Assembly (NCBI GenBank): GCA_963920525.1
Contig: OY986435.1
Location: 97,510,727-97,574,726 of the forward strand
DNA length: 64,000 nucleotides
Source of the DNA: Dichetophora obliterata
Taxonomy: Eukaryota > Arthropoda > Insecta > Diptera > Sciomyzidae
Direction of reading: 5' to 3'
The notes beneath the pieces were generated by a model, which was given only the letters and a program-made list of their open reading frames with translations, was not told where the DNA came from and made no database searches. Shown piece after piece: positions 34,167 through 45,679 of this stretch. The position numbers and the translations under genes were made by a program. How positions within the stretch are numbered: position 1 is the stretch's first letter; every line of letters starts with the position of its first letter.

Positions 34167-34795
34167 AATGCATTACTAGAAGCAGTAATCAGTAAACTTT
34201 TACTGATAATGAAATGTAGTTTGCATTACCAGTATATTTTTACTGATTACTGAAAAAAATTGCAGTAAAAATTTATTTTTACTGATAATGAAATTCAATT
34301 TGAATTACCAGTAAACTTTTACTGATTACTGCAAAAAATTGCAGTAAAAATTAATTTTTACTGATTACTGAAAAAACTTGCAGTAAAAATAAATTTTTAC
34401 TTATTATATGAAATAATTGCATTAAAAATCAATTTTCACTGATTACTTAAAAGAAATTAAGTAAAATTAAGTTTTTACTGATTGCTGAAAAGAAATGAAG
34501 TAAAATTAAGTTTTAACTGGTTACTAAAATTTATTTTTACTGCAATTTTTTTCCAGTAATCGGTAAAATTTATTTTTTACTGGAATTTTTTCCAGTAATC
34601 AGTAAAAATTTATTGGTAATGCAAATTGAATTTTATTATCCGTAAAAATTTATTTGTACTGCAATTTTTTTCCAGTCATCAGTAAACATTTATTTTACTG
34701 GAATTTTTTTCAGTAATCAGTAAAAATTTACTGGTAATGCAAATTGAATTTCATTATCAGTAAAAATTTATTTTTACTGCAATTTTACTGGTACT
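34167..34795. mobile_element. Foldback satellite built of TTTTTACTGATTACTG units
   Basis: Left half (34167-34500): repeated TTTTTACTGATTACTGAAAA and TTGCAGTAAAAATTTA. Right half (34500-34795): the same words reversed (TTTTCAGTAATCAGTAAAAA). Ends GCATTACTAGAAGCAGTAA and TTACTGGTACTGC are roughly inverted. Arms made of tandem repeats are the design of Foldback-type elements. No coding. Confidence 0.8.
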
Positions 34796-35112
34796 GCAAA
34801 GTGCCCATCTATGTTACAAATATAGCCCGCTGATGAGTAGCACCGTTCTGATTCCATACTAGTTGGAGATATAGTTGTGAGGAATCTTTAAATTTCGACC
34901 ACGATTGCCTCCACCACAAAACAAAATAATTTCCTAAGTCAGAATATCTGACAATTTTTAAATACTTAGCCGACTTCCCGATGTTGCAGGTTCTGAAAAG
35001 TCTTTGCTTTAGTGATTCACACTCATCATCCCAACAACATTTTTCAGCCCCAATAAAAGGTTTTTCTAATTCTATATTCTTATCAACTTAAATTAAAGTG
35101 GTTGCATTTACA
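34796..35112. other. Unassigned sequence
   Basis: Left flank of the hAT element; no gene recognised. Confidence 0.4.
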
Positions 35113-35657
35113 CGAATATTCATTGGCGTCGGAAGCGGGGGGAAAGGGGTCAGTTACCCCCCACTTTTTTAGCTAGATAAACAATTTAAAAGGAAAACTT
35201 CAAAAGTTATTCAAAATATCAGTTTTTTTTTACAACGATAATATTTTTGTATTATATATTTTCCTCTTCTTTCTCTCTTCTTCATAAGCATGCTTGCGGA
35301 TAACCATTTTCTTTCTCTGTGTTTGCAAAAAGATAGAACAAAATGTAGAGTTTCTACTGCAAACCCACCACTTCAGTTTAAAAGCACCCTTAAGTATGTA
35401 GCTTAATGCTTGTTAGTTTTGCAACTCTGGTAAGAAAAAATTTGACATGTTCTTAGGGGCTTTCCATATTGGACGACATGTTGTACGATAAGTTAAATGG
35501 AAAACTAATGGGACTATTTGATTGAGCGTTCAAACGATCCAACTTGTAAAGCAACATCATTAATTGCAAGCTCTCAAGCAGAACACATCCGGCTAATAGC
35601 TAAGCAACTTTTAGATGCCCTAACAATTGAGTAGTAATTTTACATAGTTGTACAATA

Positions 35658-36525
35658 TTGTACAATCGGCAGAAAAAAACCAAAAATTTCGACTATCGTT
35701 TTAGCTTACGCATGGTACTACATGTTGTACAATCTGCCATGTTGGTCCAATGTTTTGGACCATGCGAAAGCCCCTACTGTGAATTAGCTGATGAAAATCC
35801 ACCTCGACGCTTTGAAGAAACATCAAATCCGGTTCCTTCAGTACAGTGTCCATTATATGATCGGCTACGAAAAGATTATTTCGAAATTTTAGATCTTCTC
35901 TCAAATGAGATAACGGCTAGATTCGATCAAACAGGGTGATATTTTACTTTTTTTTTATTTTTGCATGTTTACACCAGCTTCACTCAACCGACTCACTTTG
36001 ATTTAACATTTGGTGAGTCGGTTCAGTGAAGCTAGTGTAAACGGGCACTTTGTAAATCTTATTGTACATTTAAACAGATCTTGACACTCTGGAATCGTGG
36101 GAAAATATTGTAATCGAAGCCTTCAACGGAAAAGTGCCTTCTAAACAAAATCTAAAAACAAAAGTTGATCTTTAAGCAGATGACTTTTTTGCAGATGAAA
36201 TTGCTGAAACAATTGACTGGCCAAACACCTTGAAATTGTAGTGGCATTGTATCCGAATTTGCGAAAAATTCGGTTACTGTAAAAAAACTATTAAATGAAG
36301 TTGAAAAACTTATTGCTTTGCTTTTGACTGTGCCTGCATCAGCAGCTTCATCTGAGCGTTCTTTTAGTGCACTAAGATGACTTAAAATGTATCTTCGAAC
36401 TATGACACAGAAACGACTCACTCATGCGGCACTTATACACGTTCACAAAGATAAAACGTAAGAATTGAATTCGATGGAGGTGGTGAAAGAGTTTGTTTCT
36501 CGCAAGGACAGAAAGAAACATTTTG
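35658..36525 (+). pseudogene. hAT transposase, broken (ZMYM1-like family)
   Basis: 35790-35935: RRFEETSNPVPS...YDRLRKDYFEILDLLSNEI, RFDQ, the region before the C-terminal domain. 36270-36525: LLLTVPASAASSERSFSALR, then a TGA, LKMYLRTMTQKRLTHAALIHVHKDK: the hATC dimerisation domain with its SSERSFSALR signature. The N-terminal BED/TTF finger was not recognised. Multiple stops. Confidence 0.85.
35962..36047. mobile_element. 86-bp hairpin element inside the hAT
   Basis: Arms TTTACACCAGCTTCACTCAA with CCGACTCAC, and GTGAGTCGG with TTCAGTGAAGCTAGTGTAAA; loop about 15 bp. It separates two parts of the transposase relic, so it inserted into the hAT. Confidence 0.8.
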
Positions 36526-36874
36526 GGAATAGTATAAATTGATATAACTTTTTGTACATTATTGCATTTAAACCATGTAAAGATATACCTAGTCTTGCTT
36601 TATAAAAGCAACCATTATTTCTTATATTTTCATATTACCATATGAAAGATCCTTTAAAGAATGATCTCTAATATTGAAATTGGAAGAACTTTTAAAAATA
36701 ATGAAATTTTAATATTTTTTATATATTATTATATTTTTTTTTTTTTATTTTAAACTAAAATAAAGAATTCGTTTATTCACATTCATGTTTCTTTGAAGAA
36801 ATTTTGGTGAACTTTTTTTTGCACCACCATTTGTACTGCAGATGAAATTAGCTTCCGACGCGCTTGCGAATATT

Positions 36875-37245
36875 TGTACTAAACATTTTTTTATTCGATA
36901 ATCCCGGTATCCCGAAAAGAAAATCCCGGGATTTAAGGGGGCTTAAACTGTCCGGGAAATAACAATATAATATATTAAATAGTAAATAACATATTAGTAA
37001 CATCAACAACAACAAAAGCAGAACAACAACAAAAAATACGATTGCGAACCAAACCAAAAACCACAACAACAACCATAACCACAGCATAAGCAGCTACTGA
37101 AGCAGCTTTTGTACAACTTTTCTCATACGAATATGAATGAATTCTTCTTAAATTTTGCTATTTTGTGACTTTTTTAAAGATGTGAAAAAAACCCAAAGTG
37201 ATATTTTGGAATATATTTTTTCTTTGTACGATGAATATTACTCCT
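36875..37245. other. Unassigned sequence
   Basis: Contains a CAACAACAACAAAA-rich stretch (37000-37080) and an AATCCCGG cluster (36900-36935); no gene. Confidence 0.45.
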
Positions 37246-37248
37246 TAA

Positions 37249-39270
37249 GGGCCATTTTGTTCACAAAGGGTATAAATATGATTTAATTCGGGGATAACTA
37301 TCTCTAGGTTAATTTTATACCAAGCGTATAAATCGGGAGATAGAAAAGTGGGTTTGTTCACATTTTATCCCAGCTTTATGCTTAGAGCATTAATTCGCTC
37401 TCAGTTTATCTCGATTTCCATTGGAATGTTAGAGTGTTGCTCATTAATTAAAAAATGTGTGGGGATTTTTGGTTTATTTTTGCGAATTTGAGGGTTTGAG
37501 TGAACACTAGGTAAAAATGGATCGCTGATTTTGCATCTGATGTCAGAATTTCAAAATTCTAACATTTTTCTACACAGGGCTGCCAACTAAACATTTTTTT
37601 AAGAATTTTAAACATGAAGAAACAGTATTGGGGGTTACTTCTTCCGAATCTGGTGTCAGAATTTTAAAATTCAAGATGGCGGATAATGTTGCCACCTAAT
37701 TTCTTGTTTATTTATGCGAAATAAATTTCTCTGGGAGAAACACTAGGTAAAAATGGGTCGCTGAATCCGAATCCGTGGTCAGAATTTCAAAATGATAAAG
37801 TTTTGAAAATATAGGGTTGCCACCTAATAATATGTATTTTTTAGAATTTTAAACATCATTTAACAGTATTAGGGAGTCACTGATTTCGAATCTGAAGTCA
37901 GAATTTTAAAATTCAAGATGGTGGATAGGGTTGCCACCTTAATTTTTTGTATTTTTATGAATTCGGGGCTGGCAAAAAAATGGTACGCAAAAATGGGTCG
38001 CTGAGTCCGAATCCTTAGTCAGAATTTCAAAATGATAAAATTTTATAATAACAGGGCTGCCACCTAATAATATGTATTTTCAAAAGTAAAAGCAACCCTA
38101 TTATTTCAAAATTTTATAATTTTAATATTCTGACCGCGGATTCGGATTCAGCGACCCATTTTTGATGTACCATTTTTTTTGCCAGCCCCGAATTCATAAA
38201 AATACAAAAAATTAAGGTGGCAACCCTATCCACCATCTTGAATTTTAAAATTCTGACTTCAGATTCGAAATCAGTGACTCCCTAATACTGTTAAATGATG
38301 TTTAAAATTCTAAAAAATACATATTATTAGGTGGCAATCCTATATTTTCAAAACTTTATCATTTTGAAATTCTGACCATGAATTTGTATTCAGCGACCCA
38401 TTTTTGGTGTACCATTTTTTTTTGCCAGCCCCGAATTCATAAAAATACAAAAAATTAAGGTGGCAACCCTATCCACCATCTTGAATTTTAAAATTCTGAC
38501 TTCAGATTCGAAATCAGTGACTCCCTAATACTGTTAAATGATGTTTAAAATTCTAAAAAATACATATTATTAGGTGGCAACCCTATTATTTCAAAACTTT
38601 ATCATTTTGAAATTCTGGCCACGGATTCGAATTCAGCGACCCATTTTTTGTGTACCATTTTTTTTTGGCAGCCCCGAATTCGTAAAAATTTAAAATATTA
38701 AGCTGGCAACCCTATCCACCATCATAAATTTAAAAATTTTGAGTTCAGATTCGAAATCAGTAACCTCCCAATATTGTTCCCTCATGTTTAAAATTCTAAA
38801 AATAAAACATTTTTAGGTGGCAACCCTATGTGTAGAAAAATGTTCGAATTTTGAAATTCTGACAACGGATTCGGATTCAGCGACCCATTTTTACCCTTTA
38901 GTTCGCGCCAGCCCCGAATTCGTAAAAATAAAAATTAAGGTGGCAACCTTATCCAAATTTTAAAATTCTGACATCAGATTCGAAATCAGTAACCCCCAAT
39001 ACTGTTTCCATATGCTTAAAAGTCTGTATTTTCAATATTTTGACACCAAGTAAATAAAAAATATTAAAATGAGAGTGATGAGAGCGAATTAAAAATCTTA
39101 TCTCACCAATTTTCACGAGTTAAATATTTCTGGGGTTAAGCTATCTCGCCACCATTTTTATCTCCAGTTTGAAGAGTTAAATGCTTAACTCGCTGTGAAC
39201 AAATGAAAAACTCGAAAAATCATGGAATTAACTCGGGGATAAATTTATCTCTCTGTGAACAAAATGGCCC
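37249..39270. mobile_element. Large foldback element (2.0 kb) with TAA duplication
   Basis: Ends GGGCCATTTTGTTCACA and TGTGAACAAAATGGCCC with TAA on both sides (37246-37248, 39271-39273). Inside the ends, arms such as GGGGATAACTATCTC / GGGGATAAATTTATCTC pair; the core (37495-39060) is an inverted array of the TTGCCACC macrorepeat. The 3-bp TAA and ends suggest a PIF/Harbinger-type non-autonomous element. Confidence 0.88.
37495..39060. repeat. Inverted array of the ~245-bp TTGCCACC macrorepeat
   Basis: Direct units from about 37495, 37735 and 37975 (GGGTCGCTGAATCCGAATCC, TAGGGTTGCCACCTAATAAT), then from about 38090 the same unit reversed about four times (ATTATTAGGTGGCAACCCTA, GGATTCGGATTCAGCGACCC). 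The centre of symmetry is near 38090. Same family as 1-1060. Confidence 0.92.
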
Positions 39271-39671
39271 TAAATGTGCTTGAAAAAATTTGTGAAAATT
39301 TCCCCCATACAAAGCGCGCTGTAAGACGTAATTCTACATCAAAAATAAAAAGATCTAAATGTTAATGATACATGTTACATGATAACTTAACTACGACAAA
39401 AATTAATCAATAAGGTAGGAGAAGGACAACCTATGTTTAGAAGCGCTAGGTAACACAGTGAGCTTGGAGAAGGTTAAGATTAAGTTTGAATTGAGCTCTT
39501 GAAATTGAATTAAATATGTAAATCATTGGCAAAACCCTGTTTGCTTCAATAATGCAGAGCGTAAATGGCTTATAACGAGCATATTCTGCTCTGTAAAAAG
39601 GAACACGAAAGTTAAACTGGCTACAAAGGTAGCGGGGCGGAGTAACAAAATCAAGCAAACCAAGTAGATTA

Positions 39672-39835
39672 GCAGCCCTATTCTGGCAAATTAACAAATT
39701 GTTAACCAGTATTTTGAATATTTCTATATGTTTGTTGGAGTTTTTTTATTTAACAAAATTTGAAGCTCAAAAATAAAAAATTTTTATAAAAATTGTCAAC
39801 TGCTTTTCAGCAGTTTCATTAACAAATTTTGTTTG
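39672..39835 (+). mobile_element. Half copy of the 'CAGCCCTATTCTGG' MITE
   Basis: GCAGCCCTATTCTGGCAAAT, TTGTTAACCAGTATTTTGAA and GAAGCTCAAAAATAAAAAAT match the left half of the full MITE at 62439-62701; the right arm is missing or degenerate. Confidence 0.8.
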
Positions 39836-40800
39836 CTTTTAGGAAATGTGCTTTTTAGGAAACTCTATAAATATTTTCTGTGAAAAAAAAATATTTTAAA
39901 TGTTACTTTCGTTCGATTCGCGTCGTTTCAACTCCGAGGTCGTGAAGTGCGACCAGCCAACGGTAATTGCTTTTTGTCCATCCGCTGATGCGACTGACGC
40001 AATTTAAGTACAGTTTTTAAATAGAATAAAAAACTATTCGAATTTTGGATGGCGTTATAAATCTCACCATTTGGCCAATTAATTTCATCGCCACCTTAGG
40101 GTCTTGAGCTAGGGAAGCCTAGCTTTCGGAGTAAGCCTAAATAAAAAAAAATGGTCATTTGCTGATCCATTTGGATCATTTATTGATCGCTCCTTTCGAG
40201 CTCCTCTGAGATGTAAAAGGGAGCGCTACTCTTCCTAGGACACGTTATGTTAAAAGATAACACAAAATACTCCTAGCTTTGATCAATAAGGAGCACTCCA
40301 CTGCTCAGGGAGCACTCTCAGATCGCTCATAGGATGATCAAGTTTTTTACTGGGATCGATCTCGCCGATGTCCCTAAATTTTAGTTTTAAACTTAGGTAT
40401 GTATGTATGTAACACTTGTTTTTGTTTTAAAATTTATGTTTTCTCAATGAGAAAAAAATAGCTGTTCTTGATATTATTGAGTATAAATAGACTGGCAGAG
40501 TTTTTTTTTTATTTACATCTTATTAGGAATAATTTATGTTTATTGGATTGAAGTGTGATAATTATCCACAAAAAAGTCCCTAAACTTGATTGTGTTTCTT
40601 TAGATATATCATCATTTAGCTAAGTGGAATATTTTTGTGGAATATAAAAATTGTAAATCGAATATTTTAGCATATTTTTTTTTTACAAAATAGCATATTT
40701 CTTACAAATTCTTTTGGTCACACTGTGTACAATGTGTTTAAAACTACAAACTTATCGCAGGCGGTGTGCGCTCATTCTTGCACTGTTTTTATTGTGAGTA
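39836..40800. other. Unassigned sequence
   Basis: No gene seen. 40170-40350 has repeated GATCGCTC, GAGCACTC and GGAGCGCT words in both orientations, which look like the subterminal part of an unidentified DNA transposon. Confidence 0.4.
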
Positions 40801-40823
40801 ACAAAAATCCCACCAATTGCAGG

Positions 40824-40892
40824 TCTCAGATCAACACTTTCAAAGCCAAGGATAGGATCGCCAAGGAGTTAAATTTCAAAGAATGCAATTAA
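40824..40892 (+). other. Exon-like short frame (possible terminal exon)
   Basis: After CCAATTGCAG at about 40823 the sequence reads SQINTFKAKDRIAKELNFKE then Cys-Asn and TAA. Codon use and charge look like real protein, and the upstream AG could be an acceptor. No partner exon or family recognised; could equally be a relic. Confidence 0.25.
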
Positions 40893-41238
40893 GTCAAAGT
40901 CGTAAAAATTCGTTAAAGGTATTTTTGTTAACTGCTCCGATTCATATTAGGTACGTTTTTCTAAATCTTCTATGAGCTAAATATGAAGCAAAACAAAATA
41001 GACAATAAAACTCCACACAAACACACACGTTGGCCGATGAGCCACCCTCTTACAACTGACCCACAACAACAAGGGGAGCCGCACAAAAAACAAAATTTGA
41101 CAGACGTTGTTTTGACAAGTCATTCAACGCTCTAAGGAGGAGCACGTAAACGAACGCGAGAAACTGAATTTAAATTAAAATAAAAAGCAACGAATATGTT
41201 TTAGAAATAAATGTTTCAGCGTCTCATAGAGCCGGAGA

Positions 41239-41478
41239 ATGGAGGATGGAGCATCTGTTGAAACCATGACCAACTGCAACCATACAGCGCATCCGGCATT
41301 TGTCTGGCGTTGGAGTGGGACTTTCCGGGTAAATTTTTTAAGACCAGGTGTCGCATTTTCTAGTCGTGACCGCTTAAATCATTTAAGCTTAGCACATTTA
41401 ATACATAAGCATCCTGCATTTCTGCCACTTACAATTATTTCGCCCATCTTGGATATCGTTGCGATTGTTTCTTTCTAA
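41239..41478 (+). CDS. Hypothetical first exon or small ORF
   Basis: The ATG at 41239 opens MEDGASVETMTNCNHTAHPA and FVWRWSGTF, then reaches CGGGTAAAT, a plausible donor at about 41331. The frame stays open for 79 codons to TAA at 41476. Local GC is higher than the flanks and the region upstream (41030-41200) is unique and non-repetitive, as at a promoter. No recognisable domain. It may be the start of a gene whose later exons lie to the right, or chance. Confidence 0.3.
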   Translation: MEDGASVETMTNCNHTAHPAFVWRWSGTFRVNFLRPGVAFSSRDRLNHLSLAHLIHKHPAFLPLTIISPILDIVAIVSF

Positions 41479-42119
41479 ATTCCCGCGTATTTGCAATTTT
41501 ATCTCGTATTCACTTAAAGTTGTCACTGCTCAATGCACTGAGTTAAGCAATTAATAAGTTTTTAACTAAGTTTTGGCAGAATTAATGCTATCGTAAATCC
41601 AACAAAATAAGATGCAGACAAAAAACGTTGTAAAACCGACACACGGAATAAATAACAACTCAAAAAAAAAGTTGCAAATTCACCGACGTCGGCTTTTTTA
41701 TTAGGAATTTTTGACAGTTTGTTTTGTTGTACTAACAGCTGTTCATACAAATGCAATTTCTCGTAAACGTATGCTGGGACATCTAGCGGCGGCTAGCAAA
41801 CTTGTTGGGCGAGTACAGTACGCAATATAACGATTATGTTGTAATTGTAGTGCTGACATGTTTCTCTCATGGCACAATTACTGACAAGGTAATAACGTAG
41901 ACCGGCTTTTTTGTTCATGCAATTAATCAAAGAAAACTGGAAAAATAAGCAACGACTAAAGCATAGCTAGTCAACCGCAGCAAACTTAAAACATTTCAAT
42001 AGACTTCGCGAATAAATTTAATGAATCAAAGAAAAGTTAAGAATAAGCACATAGCTAGTCAACATCAGTAAACTACGACCTCTTAAGCTGTTTTTGACAA
42101 CTACCAATTGCCAAAAAAC

Positions 42120-42536
42120 TGTCACGGCTACCTTGTCAAATAATTATACCATGGTTTCTCTGATATATCGCCTTCAGTTGCCACTGAAATGGAAAGGTTG
42201 GAAAAAAAGGTACTTAGACTGTGTATTGGCAATAAATATGAAGACAGATATAGAAGGTTCTCCAATGAATTTGTGCATAATGAATCGAAAGTGATGCCTA
42301 TTATAAGATATGCTACCACCCTAATGAAGAAAGCTGTAGTTGGCCTAACTCAATCTGAAAACGGTAATCAGAGAAATCTGCTCCACGCATTTTTCATGTA
42401 TTTTTCAAATATTTCATGGGAGTCCTCTGCGTACCACTCTCCGGTTGGGGTGATTTTTGAGAATGTCGAGGAGAGTACTGATGGACCACCTTTATCCTTC
42501 TATTTGAAGGCTACACCAGGTCATAACAGAGGATGA
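42120..42536 (+). pseudogene. Possible LINE reverse-transcriptase C-terminal fragment
   Basis: The frame reads DISPSVATEMERLEKKVLRL, then KYEDRYRRFSNEF and SKVMPIIRYATTLMKKA. The arrangement 'ISP...ME.LE..VLR.C' and the later 'I.PI..Y' block resemble the tail of I/LOA-clade LINE polymerases. No polymerase core is present. Moderate to low confidence. Confidence 0.45.
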
Positions 42537-42544
42537 CCAAATAC

Positions 42545-43430
42545 TATTGTAAATTTAATCTTTTTTTTTATTATTGCTGACTTGAAGCCTAACCAAAATA
42601 GACGCAACGAGATGATAGCAACTTGACAAATGTCTGCACTCGTTACGGACGTTTACGGACTTAACCTAAAATGAAACGAGTTGCTCGACTTGTCTGAATC
42701 AGCTGATCGTTGACAATTGAGTGTTATTTATTTAAATAATTTGTGCATTTTTTAATTTTTAATAAAGATTTGTTCAAGTTGAGTGAAATTGAAACAAAAT
42801 GATGAAAATAAAATAAAAACGCACTCTGCGCAGCAGTTGTTGACGAGTAGCTACGCTAGCAGTTCGGTTCTTACGGAATAATACGTCTTGTCAAACTATT
42901 TCGTTTAGTTTCGCTCAGTTACGTTTGCTCATTTTGGGTAACTACATTAAAATGTATTAAACCAAGGGCTGGGCATTCTAACACAGTCACATTTTATTTT
43001 AACTTGTTTGTATTGTTGCGCTCTCGAATAGCGCTCACTGAGCGAAAAGTTGTCACAATTATCTAGATTTGCAAGTTTGTATGTTTATATCCCCACACAT
43101 GCTGTTATATGTGCTTATTTTGTATTTTATGTTTTTATTTTTGGTTATCGATATTGTTCATTATTTCTTCTATGTCAACATCAAAGCTCCAGCATTTTAT
43201 TTTAGTAAATATATTATATTGGTTTGCTTGCAGTTGCAAATTAAACATTCTGGCTCGCCAGAAAGATTCTCTGCGGAAAATAAATCGCATTCCAATTCAG
43301 AGTCAAGAATTTTAGTATGTTTGTCTTGTTGTTATTTTAATATTATAAAATCTTAAGCTATACAAACAATTGAAACATTAATTAAAAGCTCAAAAAAATT
43401 AATTTATACAAATAATACGAATTAAAGTTT
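42545..43430. other. Unassigned sequence
   Basis: No gene recognised; stretches of mixed composition near 42600-42960 lack known motifs. Confidence 0.35.
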
Positions 43431-43434
43431 TTTC

Positions 43435-43617
43435 CTAAATGACCTCTATATTTATTATGTTGACTTTATATGATTTAAATACAAATTCTAAATGTTCGAT
43501 AGTTTAAATCATACTTGATTTTTAATACAAATTCTAGTTGTTTGATAGTTTAAAATCGTTTATTGAGCTTAAGGTCAAAGTTAGAACAATTAATTGTTCT
43601 AACGAATCTTTCCAAAG

Positions 43618-43653
<36 letters not shown>

Positions 43654-43900
43654 AGTTTTTCAATATGAAAGGAAAAAATCACTAACTGATCTTATTGCAA
43701 TTTCGGCCCGGCTAAAGACTTCTTCAGAAATCTTTTTGATACCCGTTCAAGCGCGCACTAACGCACTGCACCACAGGGGCGATGAGATTTGAAGTGTCAA
43801 TTTCTCAGTTTTTCTCAATTTCATAGTTTCACATTTGTTGTTGTATTTTTGCTTTACTTTAGTCTTTATGCTTATGTTATGGTATTTAAATCATATAAAG
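43435..43900 (-). repeat. Interspersed repeat with SINE-like tRNA segment, copy 1
   Basis: Matches 57805-58225 in the same orientation: TAAATACAAATTCTAAATGT, TCGTTTATTGAGCTTAAG, AATCTTTCCAAAGAAACAAC, GATGAGATTTGAAGTG. Read on the minus strand, CGCCCCTGTGGTGCAGTGCG then GCGCGCTTGAACGGGTATC resembles a tRNA with A- and B-box-like parts. Carries (CAA)11 at 43621-43653, where the other copy has three. Confidence 0.65.
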
Positions 43901-45310
43901 TCAACATAATAATATGAATTATTTAATAATGAAAAAAATCTTAATAGGTAATATTTATGAATTCTATTAAACCTTAATATATACTACAAATAATATAAAA
44001 TTCTACGAAATAAAAAATTTATGCATAAGTATTAAAAATTTACAAATAATAAGGTTAGTTTTTTAAGAGTTTACATAAAATATTCGACATGGTCTTCACA
44101 GCATCACTATCAGCGAATAACTTAATTAAAATAAATTAACCTAAATTAAAATCTCTTCTGTTCTGAGCTTTGTGTACTAGTGAAAAGTTACACTCAGAGA
44201 GCACAAAGTGAGCTATGCGGCGCCCAGCGCTGATTTAACCGAACACTTACGTTTTTACTCGTTACGGAGCAAATCGTCTATTTTGGTTGGGCCTTTACTC
44301 TATATAATGTTATTATTGGAGTGCAAAACCTTTCTTTCATACATAATAGAGTTTATTTATTTTTATTACTTTCTAAAAAATTACACAATAAACAATTGTA
44401 AATTGAAATATACTGTGATTTGATTTATTCACAATATATGATTTTGAAAAAAAAAAATTAATTAAAAATAATCTCATTGGAAATAGTATAAGTAAATTAA
44501 AACAATTTAATTCTTAATCAAAGGTTAAGCTTTTTAAAATAATTCTTATTCATTGTTATTATACTTTTGTTCATTATTGCCATAAAGGTTTTATAGAGTA
44601 ACAGACTTGTATAATATGATATAAGATTGTGATATTTTTTTCATTTTTGAAAACTCAAATTGCATCGTAAATGTAGATAATAATGGTATTCATTAAAATT
44701 TGTTAAGTCCTGCTAAACTGCTAAATTGGTAAAGTTAGCAGCTGTTGATGTGAACGTACCTGCTAAGACATTTTACAATCAAGTGCTAACCTGATATGTC
44801 AAAATCAGCAGGAAGACTTCTACAGCCTAAAATTGAAAAAAAAACTGAATTATTACAAAATCAAACGACGGCGTTTATTTGCACTTGGCTAATAAATAAA
44901 TAATAAAGCTTTAATAAATAGAAATATAACTTTATTACTTCAACCATTTATAAATAAATAAATTGCAAATATTTTGCAAAAATTGTTTGCAAATGTTAAT
45001 TTGACAACTTTCAATGTAGCAATAGATCTTGACGGTCAAGTCTTGCGTTCGGTGGTACGGGAATCGTAACAAAAGGGAAAGAAAAAATTGACCGTACCGT
45101 CAATTCTTGGGCAATTCGTTTTGTCTTCGTTCGTTGTCCCGCTATTTTCAATTTTATTTCGGCGTCATCAGTACAAACTTGAGAAGGAAAAGGGAGGAGT
45201 GAAAGAAACAATTGACCGTCAACTCTTGACGAGTGTAAATTGAATCGTCAAGTTTAAAAGAGAATATGCAAAACTTGAACGTCAAGTCTTGACGAGTATA
45301 AATCGGGACT
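43901..45310. other. Unassigned sequence
   Basis: AT-rich. 45025-45300 repeats the word GACCGTCAA / CGTCAAGTCTTGACG several times in both orientations, perhaps the flank of the foldback element that follows. No gene. Confidence 0.4.
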
Positions 45311-45611
45311 TAAATCAAAGAGTAGTAAAGAGTTGTCAGTTCTGCACAGTTGCGTTTGTGTAGACAGTTGTAATCAAAGAAGTAAAATATAAGGAAATGG
45401 TGTTGCTTACACATACACTGTACGTGAACTGTCGCACCATTCGTAAATTGTGCAAGCGAGAAAGAGTGTGTTTTTTGACATTTTTGAGAACCCTGGCATC
45501 TGATTGGAAGACTCCTCAGCAAAATAGTTGAAAATAATTTAATTTTAAGCATTTTTCACTGCTTAAAAAGCAACAAAATTAAAGAAAAAAAACCACTAAA
45601 ACAAATGCAAT

Positions 45612-45679
45612 ATGAGTTGTGCGGTTAAGAATTGTAGTAGTTCCCGAAAACTTAAAAACAATGCACATTCGTTCCACAG
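45612..45679 (+). CDS. THAP-domain first exon, copy 1
   Basis: Reads MSCAVKNCSSSRKL and ends SFHR before a GTAAAT donor. The start of a THAP zinc finger (C-x4-C, then the F-H-R-F-P box, here cut by the intron). In P transposases this domain binds subterminal DNA. The next exon is absent, so only the N-terminus could be made. Confidence 0.7.

Larger units (their letters stand above)
35121..36866 (+). mobile_element. hAT transposon, 1.75 kb, inactive, 8-bp duplication
   Basis: CGAATATT flanks both sides (35113-35120 and 36867-36874). Ends CATTGGCGTCGGAAGC and GCTTCCGACGCGCTTG are imperfect inverted repeats starting with CA, as in hAT. The interior carries hAT transposase remains in several frames, interrupted by an 86-bp hairpin (35962-36047). 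Confidence 0.9.
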
